Shown here in pieces: positions 10,257 to 19,096 of a stretch of DNA of 64,000 bases. How positions within the stretch are numbered: the stretch's first letter is position 1; each line of letters begins with the position of its first letter. The translations under genes were made by a program, and so were the position numbers. The notes beneath the pieces were generated by a model. That model was not told the origin of the DNA. It saw only the letters and a list, made by a program, of their open reading frames with translations, and did not search any database. Source of the DNA: Deltaproteobacteria bacterium (GTDB lineage Bacteria; Desulfobacterota; Desulfobulbia; Desulfobulbales; Desulfurivibrionaceae); contig JAJZRO010000001.1 in NCBI GenBank assembly GCA_021802645.1, forward strand, positions 124,001-188,000. Direction: 5' to 3'.

Positions 10257-10845
10257 AACGCTTCTCCTTTCAATGGGCTCGAAGGGGTCAATCCACCGGC
10301 AAACGACAACAACGAAACGCTCTCAAAACCGGGACATCCGCATGCACTACCTTTCAGACTAGCAATGGCCTGCCACGAATGCAATTCTTTATTAGCCGGC
10401 ATGCGCCCCTCGCTTCGGCAGCAGGGAAAAAGGCGTCTCGCTGATCGCGACGGGTCTGCGGCTGCCGCTCCGCGGGATGGCTCAGTTGCACAATCCTTAT
10501 TTCCAACAAAAATGGGTAGGCTTCGGTCGGCCCTCCCCCCCCCTGCGCCAATGGGTGGGTTTCCCGTCTCTTTCCGGGCACAAAATTCCCCCGCAGCCTG
10601 GGGTGGGGCTCCAGCGGAAAATCTGGCCGCCGGTTTTCATGCGACAGTGAGTTGACAAACTATTCGCTTTTGGGTAGCATTCGACGCTCTTGTGACCAGC
10701 CCGCCCTTTTTTCGCATATTCCGGCCCCGGGTTGGCTTCCGGCGTTTTCCACGCCACATGACGGTTTACCCGACACAGAACCTTGTACGTCCCGGCGGTA
10801 TGACGAACAGGGTAAGACAGGTATCTTTTTGGGAAGGGGTTTTGT
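10257..10845 (+). other. 589-base gap with promoter and leader
   Basis: No convincing gene is seen here; the open frames have no start signals. The gap holds a strong promoter at 10652-10680 and a leader of about 160 bases before the HdrC-like gene. Within that leader is a small hairpin GGCGT-tttcc-ACGCC at 10741-10755. The left 390 bases are featureless to the eye. Confidence 0.5.
10652..10680 (+). promoter_or_regulatory. Sigma-70-type promoter of the hdrC-mvhD-metV operon
   Basis: A perfect -35 TTGACA (10652-10657) and TAGCAT (10675-10680) are separated by 17 bases. A start near 10687 would leave a leader of about 160 bases, long enough for control after initiation. Confidence 0.75.
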
Positions 10846-11412
10846 ATGGCGATCACCAGCAAGGAAATCAACCCGGCCTTCAGCGGCGAGGTCACCGCGA
10901 CGCCTGGCGGCGAGCATCTGAACCGCTGTTACTCCTGCGGGGCATGCAGTGGCGTCTGTCCGGTAAGCCAGGCCATCCCGGACTTTGATCCGCGCCGGCT
11001 CATCCACATGATCCGCATGGGGCTCAAGGACAAGCTGCTCTCCTCGGAGTTGCTCTGGTTCTGCTCCAAATGCCGGAGCTGCATCTTCGTCTGCCCGCAG
11101 GATGTCCGTTTTGCCGACATCGTGGGCGCGTTGCGCAGCCTGGCCATGGAACAGGGCTACGTCACCGTGCAGGACCTGCTCGACAAGGGCAAGGCCGCCT
11201 GGGTGGAGCGCGACCTCTGCGTTGCCTGCCTCACCTGCGTGCGGGTCTGCCCCTGGCAGATCCCGCAGATCGACAAGGAGGGCAAGGCAGCCATCGACCC
11301 GAAGCAATGCCGCGCCTGCGGCATCTGCCCGGCCGAGTGTCCGGCCCAGGCAATCCGACTCAATCAGGCCGAAGACGAACGGCTGCTCGCCGCCTGCGGC
11401 ACCGGCAAGTGA
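10846..11412 (+). CDS. HdrC-like iron-sulfur protein with extra ferredoxin domain
   Basis: A 188-residue electron carrier with four 4Fe-4S motifs. The first pair, CYSCGACSGVCP and CSKCRSCIFVCP, resembles subunit HdrC of heterodisulfide reductase. The second pair, CVACLTCVRVCP and CRACGICPAECP, is a dicluster ferredoxin domain not found in classical HdrC. No signal peptide or membrane segment is present, so it is cytoplasmic. It is the first gene of a three-gene operon with MvhD and MetV and probably passes electrons within that complex. No HdrA or HdrB is encoded nearby, so partners must come from elsewhere. Confidence 0.85.
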   Translation: MAITSKEINPAFSGEVTATPGGEHLNRCYSCGACSGVCPVSQAIPDFDPRRLIHMIRMGLKDKLLSSELLWFCSKCRSCIFVCPQDVRFADIVGALRSLAMEQGYVTVQDLLDKGKAAWVERDLCVACLTCVRVCPWQIPQIDKEGKAAIDPKQCRACGICPAECPAQAIRLNQAEDERLLAACGTGK

Positions 11413-11421
11413 GGTAACCCC

Positions 11422-11844
11422 ATGGCATTCGTTCCCAACATCCAGGCATTCTGTTGTCATTACACCGCCCAACAGTCCTGCGCCGAAGGCCAGGGTGGGC
11501 TGCCGGCCGACGGTTTTCCGGCCAACGTCACCATCAACCGCCTGGCCTGCGGCGGCAAGCTCGAAGTGACCATGCTGCTCAAGGCCTTTGAAAACGGCGC
11601 CGATGGCGTCTACATGGTGGGCTGCCCCACCGACAAGTGCCACAACCTCATGGGCAGCCAGCGGGCGGCCAAACGGGTCGCCGCCGTCAAGAAGGCCTTG
11701 GCCGAGCTGGGAGTCGAACCGGAACGCGCCGCCATGTTCCACCTGGAACGCGGCCTCCATCCGGAGTTCGTTCAGGCCGCCCAGCAGATGCAGGAAACCA
11801 TCACCGCCCTGGGCCCCAGCCCGTTTAAGGGAGGAGCACAATGA
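11422..11844 (+). CDS. mvhD: MvhD/FlpD-family 2Fe-2S protein
   Basis: A 140-residue protein of the MvhD (FlpD) family, which links HdrA-type flavoproteins to hydrogenases or other electron donors. It begins with the typical FVPNIQAFCCHYTA stretch; further family cysteines are in RLACGGKLE and VGCPTDKCHN. The family binds one 2Fe-2S cluster. It lies between the HdrC-like gene (9 bases) and metV, with which it overlaps by four bases (ATGA). This gene order suggests that electrons flow between an Hdr-type module and methylenetetrahydrofolate reductase. Confidence 0.88.
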   Translation: MAFVPNIQAFCCHYTAQQSCAEGQGGLPADGFPANVTINRLACGGKLEVTMLLKAFENGADGVYMVGCPTDKCHNLMGSQRAAKRVAAVKKALAELGVEPERAAMFHLERGLHPEFVQAAQQMQETITALGPSPFKGGAQ

Positions 11845-12509
11845 TCATCGCCGAACGCAAACCTCTGAACGAAATCATCGAGATGGTCAAGGATGCCAAG
11901 CGCATCCTGGTCCTGGGTTGCCGCGGCTGCGTCACCGTCTGCTCCGCCGGCGGCGAACGCGAGGTGGAGATCCTCGCCTCCTGCATCCGCTTGGGCAAGA
12001 TGAAGGCCGGCGAGCCCTGCGAGGTGATCGAGGCGACCCTGGTGCGCCAGTGCGACAAGGAATACGTGGACGCCATCGACCAGTGGGACGGCCAGTACGA
12101 CGCCATCGTCTCCATGGCCTGCGGGGTGGGGGTGAACTTCATCGCCAACCTGCGCCCCTGCGACAAGGTCTACCCGGCGGTGAACACCACTGCCTTCGGC
12201 GGCTCGGCCGAGCAGGGCGTGTGGAGCGAGCAGTGTGCCGGTTGCGGCAACTGCGTGCTGCACCTCACCGGCGGCCTCTGCCCGGTGGCCCGTTGCGCCA
12301 AGAGCCTGATGAACGGCCCCTGCGGCGGCTCGGTGAACGGCCGCTGCGAGATACACAAGGACGTGCCCTGTATCTGGCAGTCGATCTACGACCGCCTGGA
12401 ACGGACCGGCAAGGGGGCGGACATGAACCGCATCGCCCCAATCCGCGACTGGAGCACGGCTGGCCACGGCGGCCCGCGCAAGACGGTACGCAACGACCTG
12501 ACCGTCTAA
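11841..12509 (+). CDS. metV: MetV, methylenetetrahydrofolate reductase small subunit
   Basis: A 222-residue protein of the MetV / MTHFR C-terminal family. Cysteines appear in LGCRGCVTVC, CAGCGNCVLHLTGGLCPVARC, NGPCGGSVNGRCE and DVPCIW, giving ligands for iron-sulfur and zinc centres. In acetogens MetV partners MetF. Here no metF follows; the only MetF in the window is already fused to a second MetV domain (5414-6952). The gene is last in the operon, overlaps mvhD by four bases and is followed by a strong terminator. Confidence 0.87.
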   Translation: MIIAERKPLNEIIEMVKDAKRILVLGCRGCVTVCSAGGEREVEILASCIRLGKMKAGEPCEVIEATLVRQCDKEYVDAIDQWDGQYDAIVSMACGVGVNFIANLRPCDKVYPAVNTTAFGGSAEQGVWSEQCAGCGNCVLHLTGGLCPVARCAKSLMNGPCGGSVNGRCEIHKDVPCIWQSIYDRLERTGKGADMNRIAPIRDWSTAGHGGPRKTVRNDLTV

Positions 12510-12533
12510 GTCACGCAGACCTCGGTTCTTACC

Positions 12534-12566
12534 AGGGAGAGCGCCGCTGGCGCTCTCCCTTTTTTT
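12534..12566 (+). terminator. Rho-independent terminator of the hdrC-mvhD-metV operon
   Basis: A perfect 12-bp stem (AGGGAGAGCGCC paired with GGCGCTCTCCCT, 3-base loop) is followed by seven T. The tail overlaps the bioD stop codon on the other strand. Confidence 0.93.
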
Positions 12567-13254
12567 ATGCCTGAAGTCGGGCGAGGATCGCCGTCCCGAT
12601 GGGGGCGAAGTGGGGGGACAGGGCCTCGGGCTTGGCAGACCAAGGCAGGCGGCCAAAGACTTCGACCCGGCCCATTGCCGCGATGGTGCGCCGGTTGTCG
12701 GCGGCGATGATTTCGTCCTCCTGGGGGACGGAATCGGTCAAGACGACGCCGAGGACGGGGATCTCTCGCTGGCGCAAGGCCTCGATGGTGAGCAGGGTGT
12801 GGTTGATGGTGCCGAGACCGCTCTTGGCCACGATCAGGGTCGGCAGCCGGAAGCTGGCCACCAGATCGGCCAGCAACAACTCGCGGGTGAGTGGCACCAG
12901 GGCGCCGCCTACCCCCTCGACCACCAACATCTCGCATGCCGCCTGGGCGCCACGCAAGGCGGCTCCGAGGTGCTCCGGCGTCACCGCCCGCCCCTCCATT
13001 TCCGCGGCCAGATGGGGTGAGGCGGCAAAGGCAAACCGATAAGGCACCTGTTCCTCGGGATCGAAGGGCGGAAGAGGGCCACCGGCCAGCCCGGCCACGC
13101 TCTCCAGGTCCGCTGAAATCGCGCCGCCGGTGCTCACCCATTTCTGGTAGCCGACCGCGACTCCCTGCCCTTTCAGGAAACGGCAGAGCAATCCGCACAC
13201 CAGGGTCTTGCCCACTCCGGTATCGGTGGCAGTCACAAAGAGGGTCGGCGTCAT
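12565..13254 (-). CDS. bioD: Dethiobiotin synthetase
   Basis: Carboxylates 7,8-diaminopelargonate to dethiobiotin using ATP, the second-last step of biotin synthesis. The P-loop TATDTGVGKT opens the 229-residue protein; VVEGVGGALVPL and VAKSGLGTINHTLLT are further family blocks. The ATG at 13254 overlaps the stop of the upstream bioC (ATGA), indicating translational coupling; another ATG six bases upstream (13260) is possible. No other biotin genes (bioA, bioB, bioF) lie in the window. Confidence 0.93.
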   Translation of the reverse strand: MTPTLFVTATDTGVGKTLVCGLLCRFLKGQGVAVGYQKWVSTGGAISADLESVAGLAGGPLPPFDPEEQVPYRFAFAASPHLAAEMEGRAVTPEHLGAALRGAQAACEMLVVEGVGGALVPLTRELLLADLVASFRLPTLIVAKSGLGTINHTLLTIEALRQREIPVLGVVLTDSVPQEDEIIAADNRRTIAAMGRVEVFGRLPWSAKPEALSPHFAPIGTAILARLQA

Positions 13255-14693
13255 CGGCATCGCACCAGGAAGATTTGGTAGGTAAGGGAAAAACCGCCGT
13301 ACCGGGAAAGAAACCACTGTTCCAGCGCCCGCAACCGCTGCTTACCCCAGAAGGATGCGCCATGCCAGCCGCCGGTGCCGGTCTTCTTGAAATGATAGAG
13401 CAGGTCGGTGAGGGTCGCGTATTCCCTGGTGAGGCGGAGTTCCTGGATCTCGACCTGGTCGAAGACCCGCGCGGCAACGGCGGCCAACTCCTCCTGGGCA
13501 AGAAAACGGCTGGCCGGGGCATGGACGCTCCCGCCGAAGACCTGGCGCAGTCCCTCTTCCAGTTCGTGGAGGGTCTCGCGACCAAAAAGCGAGCCCCAGA
13601 AGAATCCCGAGGGGCGCAGCAGGGTGCGCACCCCTTGTAACGCGCGCTCCAACTCCTCGAACCACTGCAGGGTGGCGTTGGCGGTAATGCAATCGAAACG
13701 GCCGCGACCGGCAGCGAGAAAAGGCTCGGCATCGGCGCAGAGGAAATCGACCTGCCCCCTTCCTGCCACCTTCTGGCGTGCCTGGGCCAGCATGGCCGGC
13801 GAGAAATCAAGCGCCGTCAGCCGGGCGGCCGGGAATTTGCCGAGCAGCCGGAGCGTATAGTTGCCGGTACCGCAGCCAAGCTCCAGGATCGCGCCGACCT
13901 GGGGGGCGGCCGCAAGCCCCTCGGCCAGAAGCGCGGCCACCTCGGCCTGCACGTCGGCATGGGCATCATAGGTGGCCGCGGCCTTGGTAAATCGCTGGCG
14001 GATGACGCGCTTGCGCTGGTCGCCGGGCCGTGCCCCTGCCGCCTCCAGAAAAAGGGGATGGCCGCCATGGTCAAAGGTCACCAGCTGCGCGCCGCTGAGC
14101 GTAAGCCGTTCGCCGATGGGCGCGATCACATCGCGCCGGCCATGGCAGCAGATGGTCTCGCAGGGCGCTCGTTCCGGCGCGGCAAACTCCGCGAGGAAGC
14201 GCAACCCTTCCCGCAGGGGTGCCGGCTCGGCAAGGCCGAGATAATACGGCTCCAATTCGGCCACGAAGCGCTGGTAGGCCGCCTTGTAACCGAGGAAACA
14301 CTTCCGGTAGAAGGAGGTGAGCAAGGCGGGAGGATCCGCCATCAGCTGCCGCTCCAGGGCCGCGATTTCCGCGGGCGGCCACTGCTGCCGGGCCCCGTGC
14401 AGGGTCAGCGAAGCCACCTGCGCCGGATAGCGACAAGCAAACTCCAGGGCGCAATAGCCGCCCAGGGACCAGCCCACCAAGTCGACCGCCTGGATGCCGT
14501 GGGCCAGCAGCCACACGTGGAGCTGGTCGGCAAAGGCATGGGGCGCCACCAGCCCCAACGGCGCCAGCCAAGGCAGCTCCGGGGCCAGTTCCAACACCCG
14601 GCCGTCGAATCCCCAGCCGGGAATGAAAAAGACCGGTCGGGCCGGCAGGGGGCCGGCGGGTTGATATATCTGGAGTTCCTGCACCTGCACCAT
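13251..14693 (-). CDS. bioC: BioH-BioC fusion (pimeloyl-ACP esterase / malonyl-ACP methyltransferase)
   Basis: A 480-residue two-domain protein. The N-terminal 230 residues are an alpha/beta hydrolase with nucleophile elbow VGWSLGGYCALE, an Asp in HGRRDVIAP and a His in DHGGHPLF, matching BioH, which frees pimeloyl-ACP from its methyl ester. The C-terminal 250 residues are BioC: FTKAAATYDAHADVQ, ILELGCGTGNYT, LTALDFSPAMLA and ANATLQWF. BioC adds the methyl mask that BioH later removes, so one chain holds both the opening and the closing step. BioHC fusions are known but uncommon. The start is uncertain; GTG codons lie upstream and downstream of the chosen ATG. Confidence 0.88.
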   Translation of the reverse strand: MVQVQELQIYQPAGPLPARPVFFIPGWGFDGRVLELAPELPWLAPLGLVAPHAFADQLHVWLLAHGIQAVDLVGWSLGGYCALEFACRYPAQVASLTLHGARQQWPPAEIAALERQLMADPPALLTSFYRKCFLGYKAAYQRFVAELEPYYLGLAEPAPLREGLRFLAEFAAPERAPCETICCHGRRDVIAPIGERLTLSGAQLVTFDHGGHPLFLEAAGARPGDQRKRVIRQRFTKAAATYDAHADVQAEVAALLAEGLAAAPQVGAILELGCGTGNYTLRLLGKFPAARLTALDFSPAMLAQARQKVAGRGQVDFLCADAEPFLAAGRGRFDCITANATLQWFEELERALQGVRTLLRPSGFFWGSLFGRETLHELEEGLRQVFGGSVHAPASRFLAQEELAAVAARVFDQVEIQELRLTREYATLTDLLYHFKKTGTGGWHGASFWGKQRLRALEQWFLSRYGGFSLTYQIFLVRCR

Positions 14694-14892
14694 CCTTCCC
14701 TTCCCGGCCACAACGGCCCGGCCATTTCCCAGCACCAGTGGCCGCTATCCGTCACGTGCTCGCCGCGGCCAAGGCCGCATTGTAAACCAACAAGGAAAGA
14801 ATACGCCAGCCCAATCCCCAAAGGGGACGTGGTGTTCGGATTCCCCGGCCGTCCGGCGCCGGGAACCGCGACGCGGCAAGAGCCCCGCGATC

Positions 14893-15834
14893 TCAGTGGC
14901 GGAAGCGCCCCTGATGGGCGAGATACCATTGATAGGTGGAGGCAATGCCCTCCCGGAGACCGATCCTGGCCTGCCAACCCAGGCTCTGCAGGCGGGAGAC
15001 ATCGAGCAGCTTGCGTGGGGTGCCGTCCGGCTTGGTGGTATCGAAGACGACCCTGCCCGCAAAACCCACTACCTCCTGCACCAGTTGGGCAAGTTCGGCA
15101 ATGGTCACGTCCTCTCCCACCCCGACGTTGACGATCTCCTCTCCGTCATAACGCTCCATCAAGAACAGGGCGGCATCGGCCAGGTCATCCACGTGCAGGA
15201 ACTCGCGGCGCGGGGTCCCGGTGCCCCAGACCACCACCTCGCCCGCCCCCTGCTCCTTGCCCTCGTGGAACTTGCGGATCAGGGCCGGCAGGACGTGGGA
15301 GTTGGCCAGATGAAAATTATCCTCCGGGCCATAGAGATTGGTGGGCATGAGGGAGATGGCGTTGAAGCCGTACTGGCGGCGATAGGCCTGGCAGAGCTTG
15401 ATGCCGGCGATCTTGGCCACCGCATACCACTCGTTGGTGGGCTCGAGCGGCCCGGTGAGCAGGCAGCTTTCCGGCATGGGCTGCGGCGCGAATTTGGGAT
15501 AGATGCAGGAGGAACCCAGGAAGAGCAGCTTCTTGACGCCATGGCGATAGGCGGCATCGATGACATTGAGTTCGATGGCCAGGTTGTCGCGGATGAAATC
15601 GGCCGGGTAGGTGTCGTTGGCCTGGATGCCGCCCACCTTGGCCGCCGCCAGAAAGACATACTCCGGTCGTTCTTGGGCAAAGAAGGCGCGCACCGCCGGC
15701 TGGTCGGTGAGATCGAGCTCGGTGTGGGTGCGACAGAGGAGATTCCCATACCCCGCCGCCGTGAGCCGACGATGGATCGCCGCGCCCACCAAGCCGCGGT
15801 GGCCGGCCAGGTAAAGCCGGGCGTCCTTATTCAT
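14893..15834 (-). CDS. fcl: GDP-L-fucose synthase
   Basis: Epimerase-reductase that completes GDP-L-fucose from the product of Gmd, using NADPH. Its 313 residues open with the Rossmann motif [18 protein letters not shown] supplies the catalytic Ser and YAVAKIAG the Tyr and Lys. VGGIQAN and [11 protein letters not shown] are family signatures. The ATG lies inside the gmd coding end (8-base overlap). It is last of the manC-gmd-fcl operon, which supplies GDP-mannose and GDP-fucose for surface polysaccharide. Confidence 0.94.
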   Translation of the reverse strand: MNKDARLYLAGHRGLVGAAIHRRLTAAGYGNLLCRTHTELDLTDQPAVRAFFAQERPEYVFLAAAKVGGIQANDTYPADFIRDNLAIELNVIDAAYRHGVKKLLFLGSSCIYPKFAPQPMPESCLLTGPLEPTNEWYAVAKIAGIKLCQAYRRQYGFNAISLMPTNLYGPEDNFHLANSHVLPALIRKFHEGKEQGAGEVVVWGTGTPRREFLHVDDLADAALFLMERYDGEEIVNVGVGEDVTIAELAQLVQEVVGFAGRVVFDTTKPDGTPRKLLDVSRLQSLGWQARIGLREGIASTYQWYLAHQGRFRH

Positions 15835-16960
15835 GGTAGTTGAAGGTCTTGAAGCCCTTGCCCCGGCACAGGGCATCGCGCTGGGCAGCGTTGAGATCCT
15901 CCTCCACCATCTCCTCCACCAAGGCACCGAAACCCACCTCCGGCACCCAGCCAAGCTTTTCCTTGGCCTTGGTCGGATCGCCGAGCAGGGTTTCCACCTC
16001 GGTGGGCCGGAAATAGCGGGGATCAACCTTGACAATCACCGCCCCGGGCTTGGGCATCTTCGCCCCATCAAGCCCTTTGGCGCCCGCCTCCACCGATTCG
16101 ACCACGCCGATCTCTTCCACCCCGGTGCCCTGCCAGCGCAACCGGATCCCCAAGTTGCCAAAGGCGTGATCGCAGAACGTCCGCACCGAATGCTGCTCGC
16201 CGGTGGCGATCACATAATCCTCCGGCTCCGGCTGCTGCAGCATGAGCCACTGCATGCGCACGTAATCCCGGGCATGGCCCCAATCGCGTTTGGCATTGAG
16301 GTTGCCGAGATAGACACACTCCTGTAACCCCAAGGCAATGCGGGCGGCGGCGCGGGTGATCTTGCGGGTGACAAAGGTCTCGCCGCGCACCGGCGACTCG
16401 TGGTTGAAGAGGATGCCGTTGCAGGCAAAAAGGCCGTACGCTTCGCGATAGTTGACACAGATCCAGTAGGAATAGAGCTTGGCCACCGCGTAGGGCGACC
16501 GCGGGTAAAAGGGGGTCTTCTCGGTCTGCGGCGTCTCCTGGACCTTGCCGAAGAGTTCCGAGGTGGAGGCCTGGTAGAACTTGGTCTTCTTGGTGAGCCC
16601 GAGGATGCGGATCGCCTCCAGCACCCGCAGGGTACCCAGGGCATCAGCATTGGCGGTGTATTCCGGGGTCTCGAAGGAAACCTGCACATGGCTTTGGGCC
16701 GCGAGGTTGTAAATCTCGTCCGGCTGCACCTGCTGGATGATGCGGATCAGATTGGTGGCGTCGGTGAGATCGCCGTAATGGAGCACGAACTTCTGCTCCA
16801 GTTCGTGGGGATCCTGGTAGAGGTGGTCGATGCGGTCGGTGTTAAAAAGCGAGGCCCGGCGCTTGATGCCGTGCACCTCATAGCCCTTGGCCAGCAGGAA
16901 TTCGGCGAGATAGGCGCCGTCCTGGCCGGTCACGCCGGTGATCAATGCGACTTTTTTCAT
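15827..16960 (-). CDS. gmd: GDP-mannose 4,6-dehydratase
   Basis: Converts GDP-mannose to GDP-4-keto-6-deoxymannose. The 377-residue enzyme starts with [14 protein letters not shown], the NADP-binding glycine motif; [25 protein letters not shown] and [10 protein letters not shown] are Gmd signatures, and the Tyr-Lys pair is in [11 protein letters not shown]. It lies 9 bases after manC and overlaps fcl, so the three steps from mannose 1-phosphate to GDP-fucose are encoded in order. Confidence 0.95.
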   Translation of the reverse strand: MKKVALITGVTGQDGAYLAEFLLAKGYEVHGIKRRASLFNTDRIDHLYQDPHELEQKFVLHYGDLTDATNLIRIIQQVQPDEIYNLAAQSHVQVSFETPEYTANADALGTLRVLEAIRILGLTKKTKFYQASTSELFGKVQETPQTEKTPFYPRSPYAVAKLYSYWICVNYREAYGLFACNGILFNHESPVRGETFVTRKITRAAARIALGLQECVYLGNLNAKRDWGHARDYVRMQWLMLQQPEPEDYVIATGEQHSVRTFCDHAFGNLGIRLRWQGTGVEEIGVVESVEAGAKGLDGAKMPKPGAVIVKVDPRYFRPTEVETLLGDPTKAKEKLGWVPEVGFGALVEEMVEEDLNAAQRDALCRGKGFKTFNYHE

Positions 16961-16969
16961 GGTCCTTTC

Positions 16970-18397
16970 TTACCCTTCTGTCTGTTCGCGGCCGTACACA
17001 TCATCGAACCGCTCGATGTCGTCCTCGCCGAGGTAGCTGCCCGACTGCACCTCCACCATCTCCAGCGGAATGTTGCCGGGATTCTTCAGCCGATGCATGA
17101 CGCCAACCGGGATGTAGGTCGATTCGTTCTCGGCCACTAAAAAGGTGCGCTCGCCGTTGGTCACCTCGGCGGTACCCTTGACCACCACCCAGTGCTCGGC
17201 CCGGTGGTAATGGCGCTGCAACGAGAGGCTGGCCCCGGGTTTGACCTCGATGCGCTTCACCTGGAAGCGTTCACCGCAATCGATACACTCGTAAGAGCCC
17301 CACGGCCGATAGACCCGACGGTGGAGCTCCGCCTCGCTGCGTTTTTCCGCCTTCAATTGCTGGACAATGGCCTTGACCTCCTGGGCCTTGTCCTTATGGG
17401 CCACCAGCACCGCGTCGGCGGTTTCGATCACCACCTGGTCATGCACGCCGATCATGGCCACCAGGCGGTCGGCGGCATGGACATAGCAATCGTGAACCTC
17501 GCGCGCCAGCACGTTGCCCTGGAGGATATTGCCGTTGGCATCACGGTTGCCGATCTCCCAAAGGGCCGACCAGGAGCCCACATCACTCCAGCCGCACTCC
17601 AGCGGAATCACCGTGGCCGACTGGGTTCGCTCCATAACCGCATAATCCAAGGACTTGGCCGGGCAGCGGGCAAACTCCTCCTTGCCCAGACGGATGAAAT
17701 CAAGATCCCGGTGCCGGGCCGCATGGGCCGCCTTGACGCAACTGGCCATTTCCGGCTCGAGTTGGGCGAGTTCCGTCAGCAAACGGGAGGCGCGGAAGAG
17801 GAACATGCCGCTATTCCACAAATAGCCTTCGGCCACGTAACGCTCCGCCGTAGACACATCCGGCTTTTCGACGAAACGGGCCACCCGGAATCCCCCTGCC
17901 AGGTCCCCCTGCGTCAGTTGTTCGCCCTTCTGAATATAGCCGTAGCCGGTTTCCGGCCGACCCGGGACAATGCCGAAGGTGACAAAGTGGTCGTTTGCTG
18001 CCAGCGGCTCACCTTCCTCCACCGCCGCGGCAAAGGCGGCAGGCGCGGCAATCACATGATCAGCCGGCAGCACCAAAAGGAGGGGGTCCTCCCCGCCGGC
18101 CATGGCCTCCATGGCGGCCGCCGCCACCGCCGGCGCGGTATCGCGGCCCATCGGTTCGATCAGCACCGTGGCGCTCTCCCCCATCTCCCGCAACTGCTCG
18201 GCCACCATGAAGCGGTGATCTTCGGTGCAGACCACGATGGGGTCACTGGTCCCGCCAACCTGGCGCGTCCGCGCCACCGTCTCCTGCAACATGGTCTTAT
18301 CGCCAGTGAGCGGCAACAGCTGTTTCGGATACAGCGTGCGGGAGAGCGGCCAGAGCCTGGTGCCGGAACCACCGGCCAAAACGACAGGGATGATCAT
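16970..18397 (-). CDS. manC: Mannose-1-phosphate guanylyltransferase / mannose-6-phosphate isomerase
   Basis: A 475-residue bifunctional ManC/CpsB-type enzyme. The N-terminal nucleotidyltransferase has VLAGGSGTRLWPLSR and the sugar-binding FVEKPD; the C-terminal cupin holds the type II phosphomannose isomerase part with RPWGSYECID, KPGASLSLQRHYHRAEHW and NESTYIPVGVMHRLKNPG. It makes GDP-mannose for the following gmd and fcl. The start at 18397 has CGGAG eight bases upstream and places MIIPVVLAGG at the N-terminus. Confidence 0.94.
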   Translation of the reverse strand: MIIPVVLAGGSGTRLWPLSRTLYPKQLLPLTGDKTMLQETVARTRQVGGTSDPIVVCTEDHRFMVAEQLREMGESATVLIEPMGRDTAPAVAAAAMEAMAGGEDPLLLVLPADHVIAAPAAFAAAVEEGEPLAANDHFVTFGIVPGRPETGYGYIQKGEQLTQGDLAGGFRVARFVEKPDVSTAERYVAEGYLWNSGMFLFRASRLLTELAQLEPEMASCVKAAHAARHRDLDFIRLGKEEFARCPAKSLDYAVMERTQSATVIPLECGWSDVGSWSALWEIGNRDANGNILQGNVLAREVHDCYVHAADRLVAMIGVHDQVVIETADAVLVAHKDKAQEVKAIVQQLKAEKRSEAELHRRVYRPWGSYECIDCGERFQVKRIEVKPGASLSLQRHYHRAEHWVVVKGTAEVTNGERTFLVAENESTYIPVGVMHRLKNPGNIPLEMVEVQSGSYLGEDDIERFDDVYGREQTEG

Positions 18398-18553
18398 GCG
18401 AATCACTCCGAACAAAACGGGACTAACGCGACAAGCCCTCTTTTGGTAGCCAATTGCCGGGGAAAATGCCCCTCCAAGGGGGGAAAATCGAACCGGCGAG
18501 ACGCCGCACTCCGCTCAACGATCCCGGCACCGTCACGACGACTCGGCAACCCG

Positions 18554-18985
18554 CTAGGAAAGGATATGCGCCTTGAACCACCCCCAGAGGTCAAGGCTGC
18601 GTTGCGGGAGCAAATCAAGGCCCGGGACGGACTTCGACAGGTAGACCAGGATCAACCCGGTCAGCAGCGCACAAAGCAAGAACACGGCGAGAAAAATTGT
18701 TTTGGCGGTTTTCGCCGTCCGGAGTGCCTTACGGGTGAGCTGCCGTCGTTCGCGGCCAAGCAAAAAAACATAGTAATAGCGCCAGCGCCATAAGCCAAAG
18801 GAGCCGCGCAGATCCACCTGGTGGCGGCCACCGCGATGGGCGCCCAGGGCATTTTTAAGACAAAGCAGCTGTTCCTCGGAAAGCGTCTGCCCCACCCTTG
18901 CCGGCATCCGGTCAAGCAGCCCCTGGATACAGGGGTCCAACCGGATATCCTTGGCCGCTAATGCATCCGATTCCATGCGGTTCAT
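18554..18985 (-). CDS. Hypothetical membrane protein
   Basis: A protein of about 143 residues. The N-terminal half is soluble; a segment DLRGSFGLWRWRYYYVFLLG looks like an amphipathic or membrane-surface stretch and is followed by a basic patch RERRQLTRKALR and one clear membrane span (IFLAVFLLCALLTGLILVYL). No family with known function is recognised. Three in-frame ATGs (19015, 18985, 18976) compete; the chosen one has AGGGAAG close upstream, but none is decisive. It lies alone between manC and glmS on the same strand. Confidence 0.6.
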   Translation of the reverse strand: MNRMESDALAAKDIRLDPCIQGLLDRMPARVGQTLSEEQLLCLKNALGAHRGGRHQVDLRGSFGLWRWRYYYVFLLGRERRQLTRKALRTAKTAKTIFLAVFLLCALLTGLILVYLSKSVPGLDLLPQRSLDLWGWFKAHILS

Positions 18986-19096
18986 GCTTCCCTGTGGCAC
19001 ACGGCTCCCCGTCATCTTCCCGATATGACAAGCATCCTCCCGGCTGGCGCGGAAACCGCCACCACCGGCGGACGGCCAGGACTTCGTGCGACCGGC

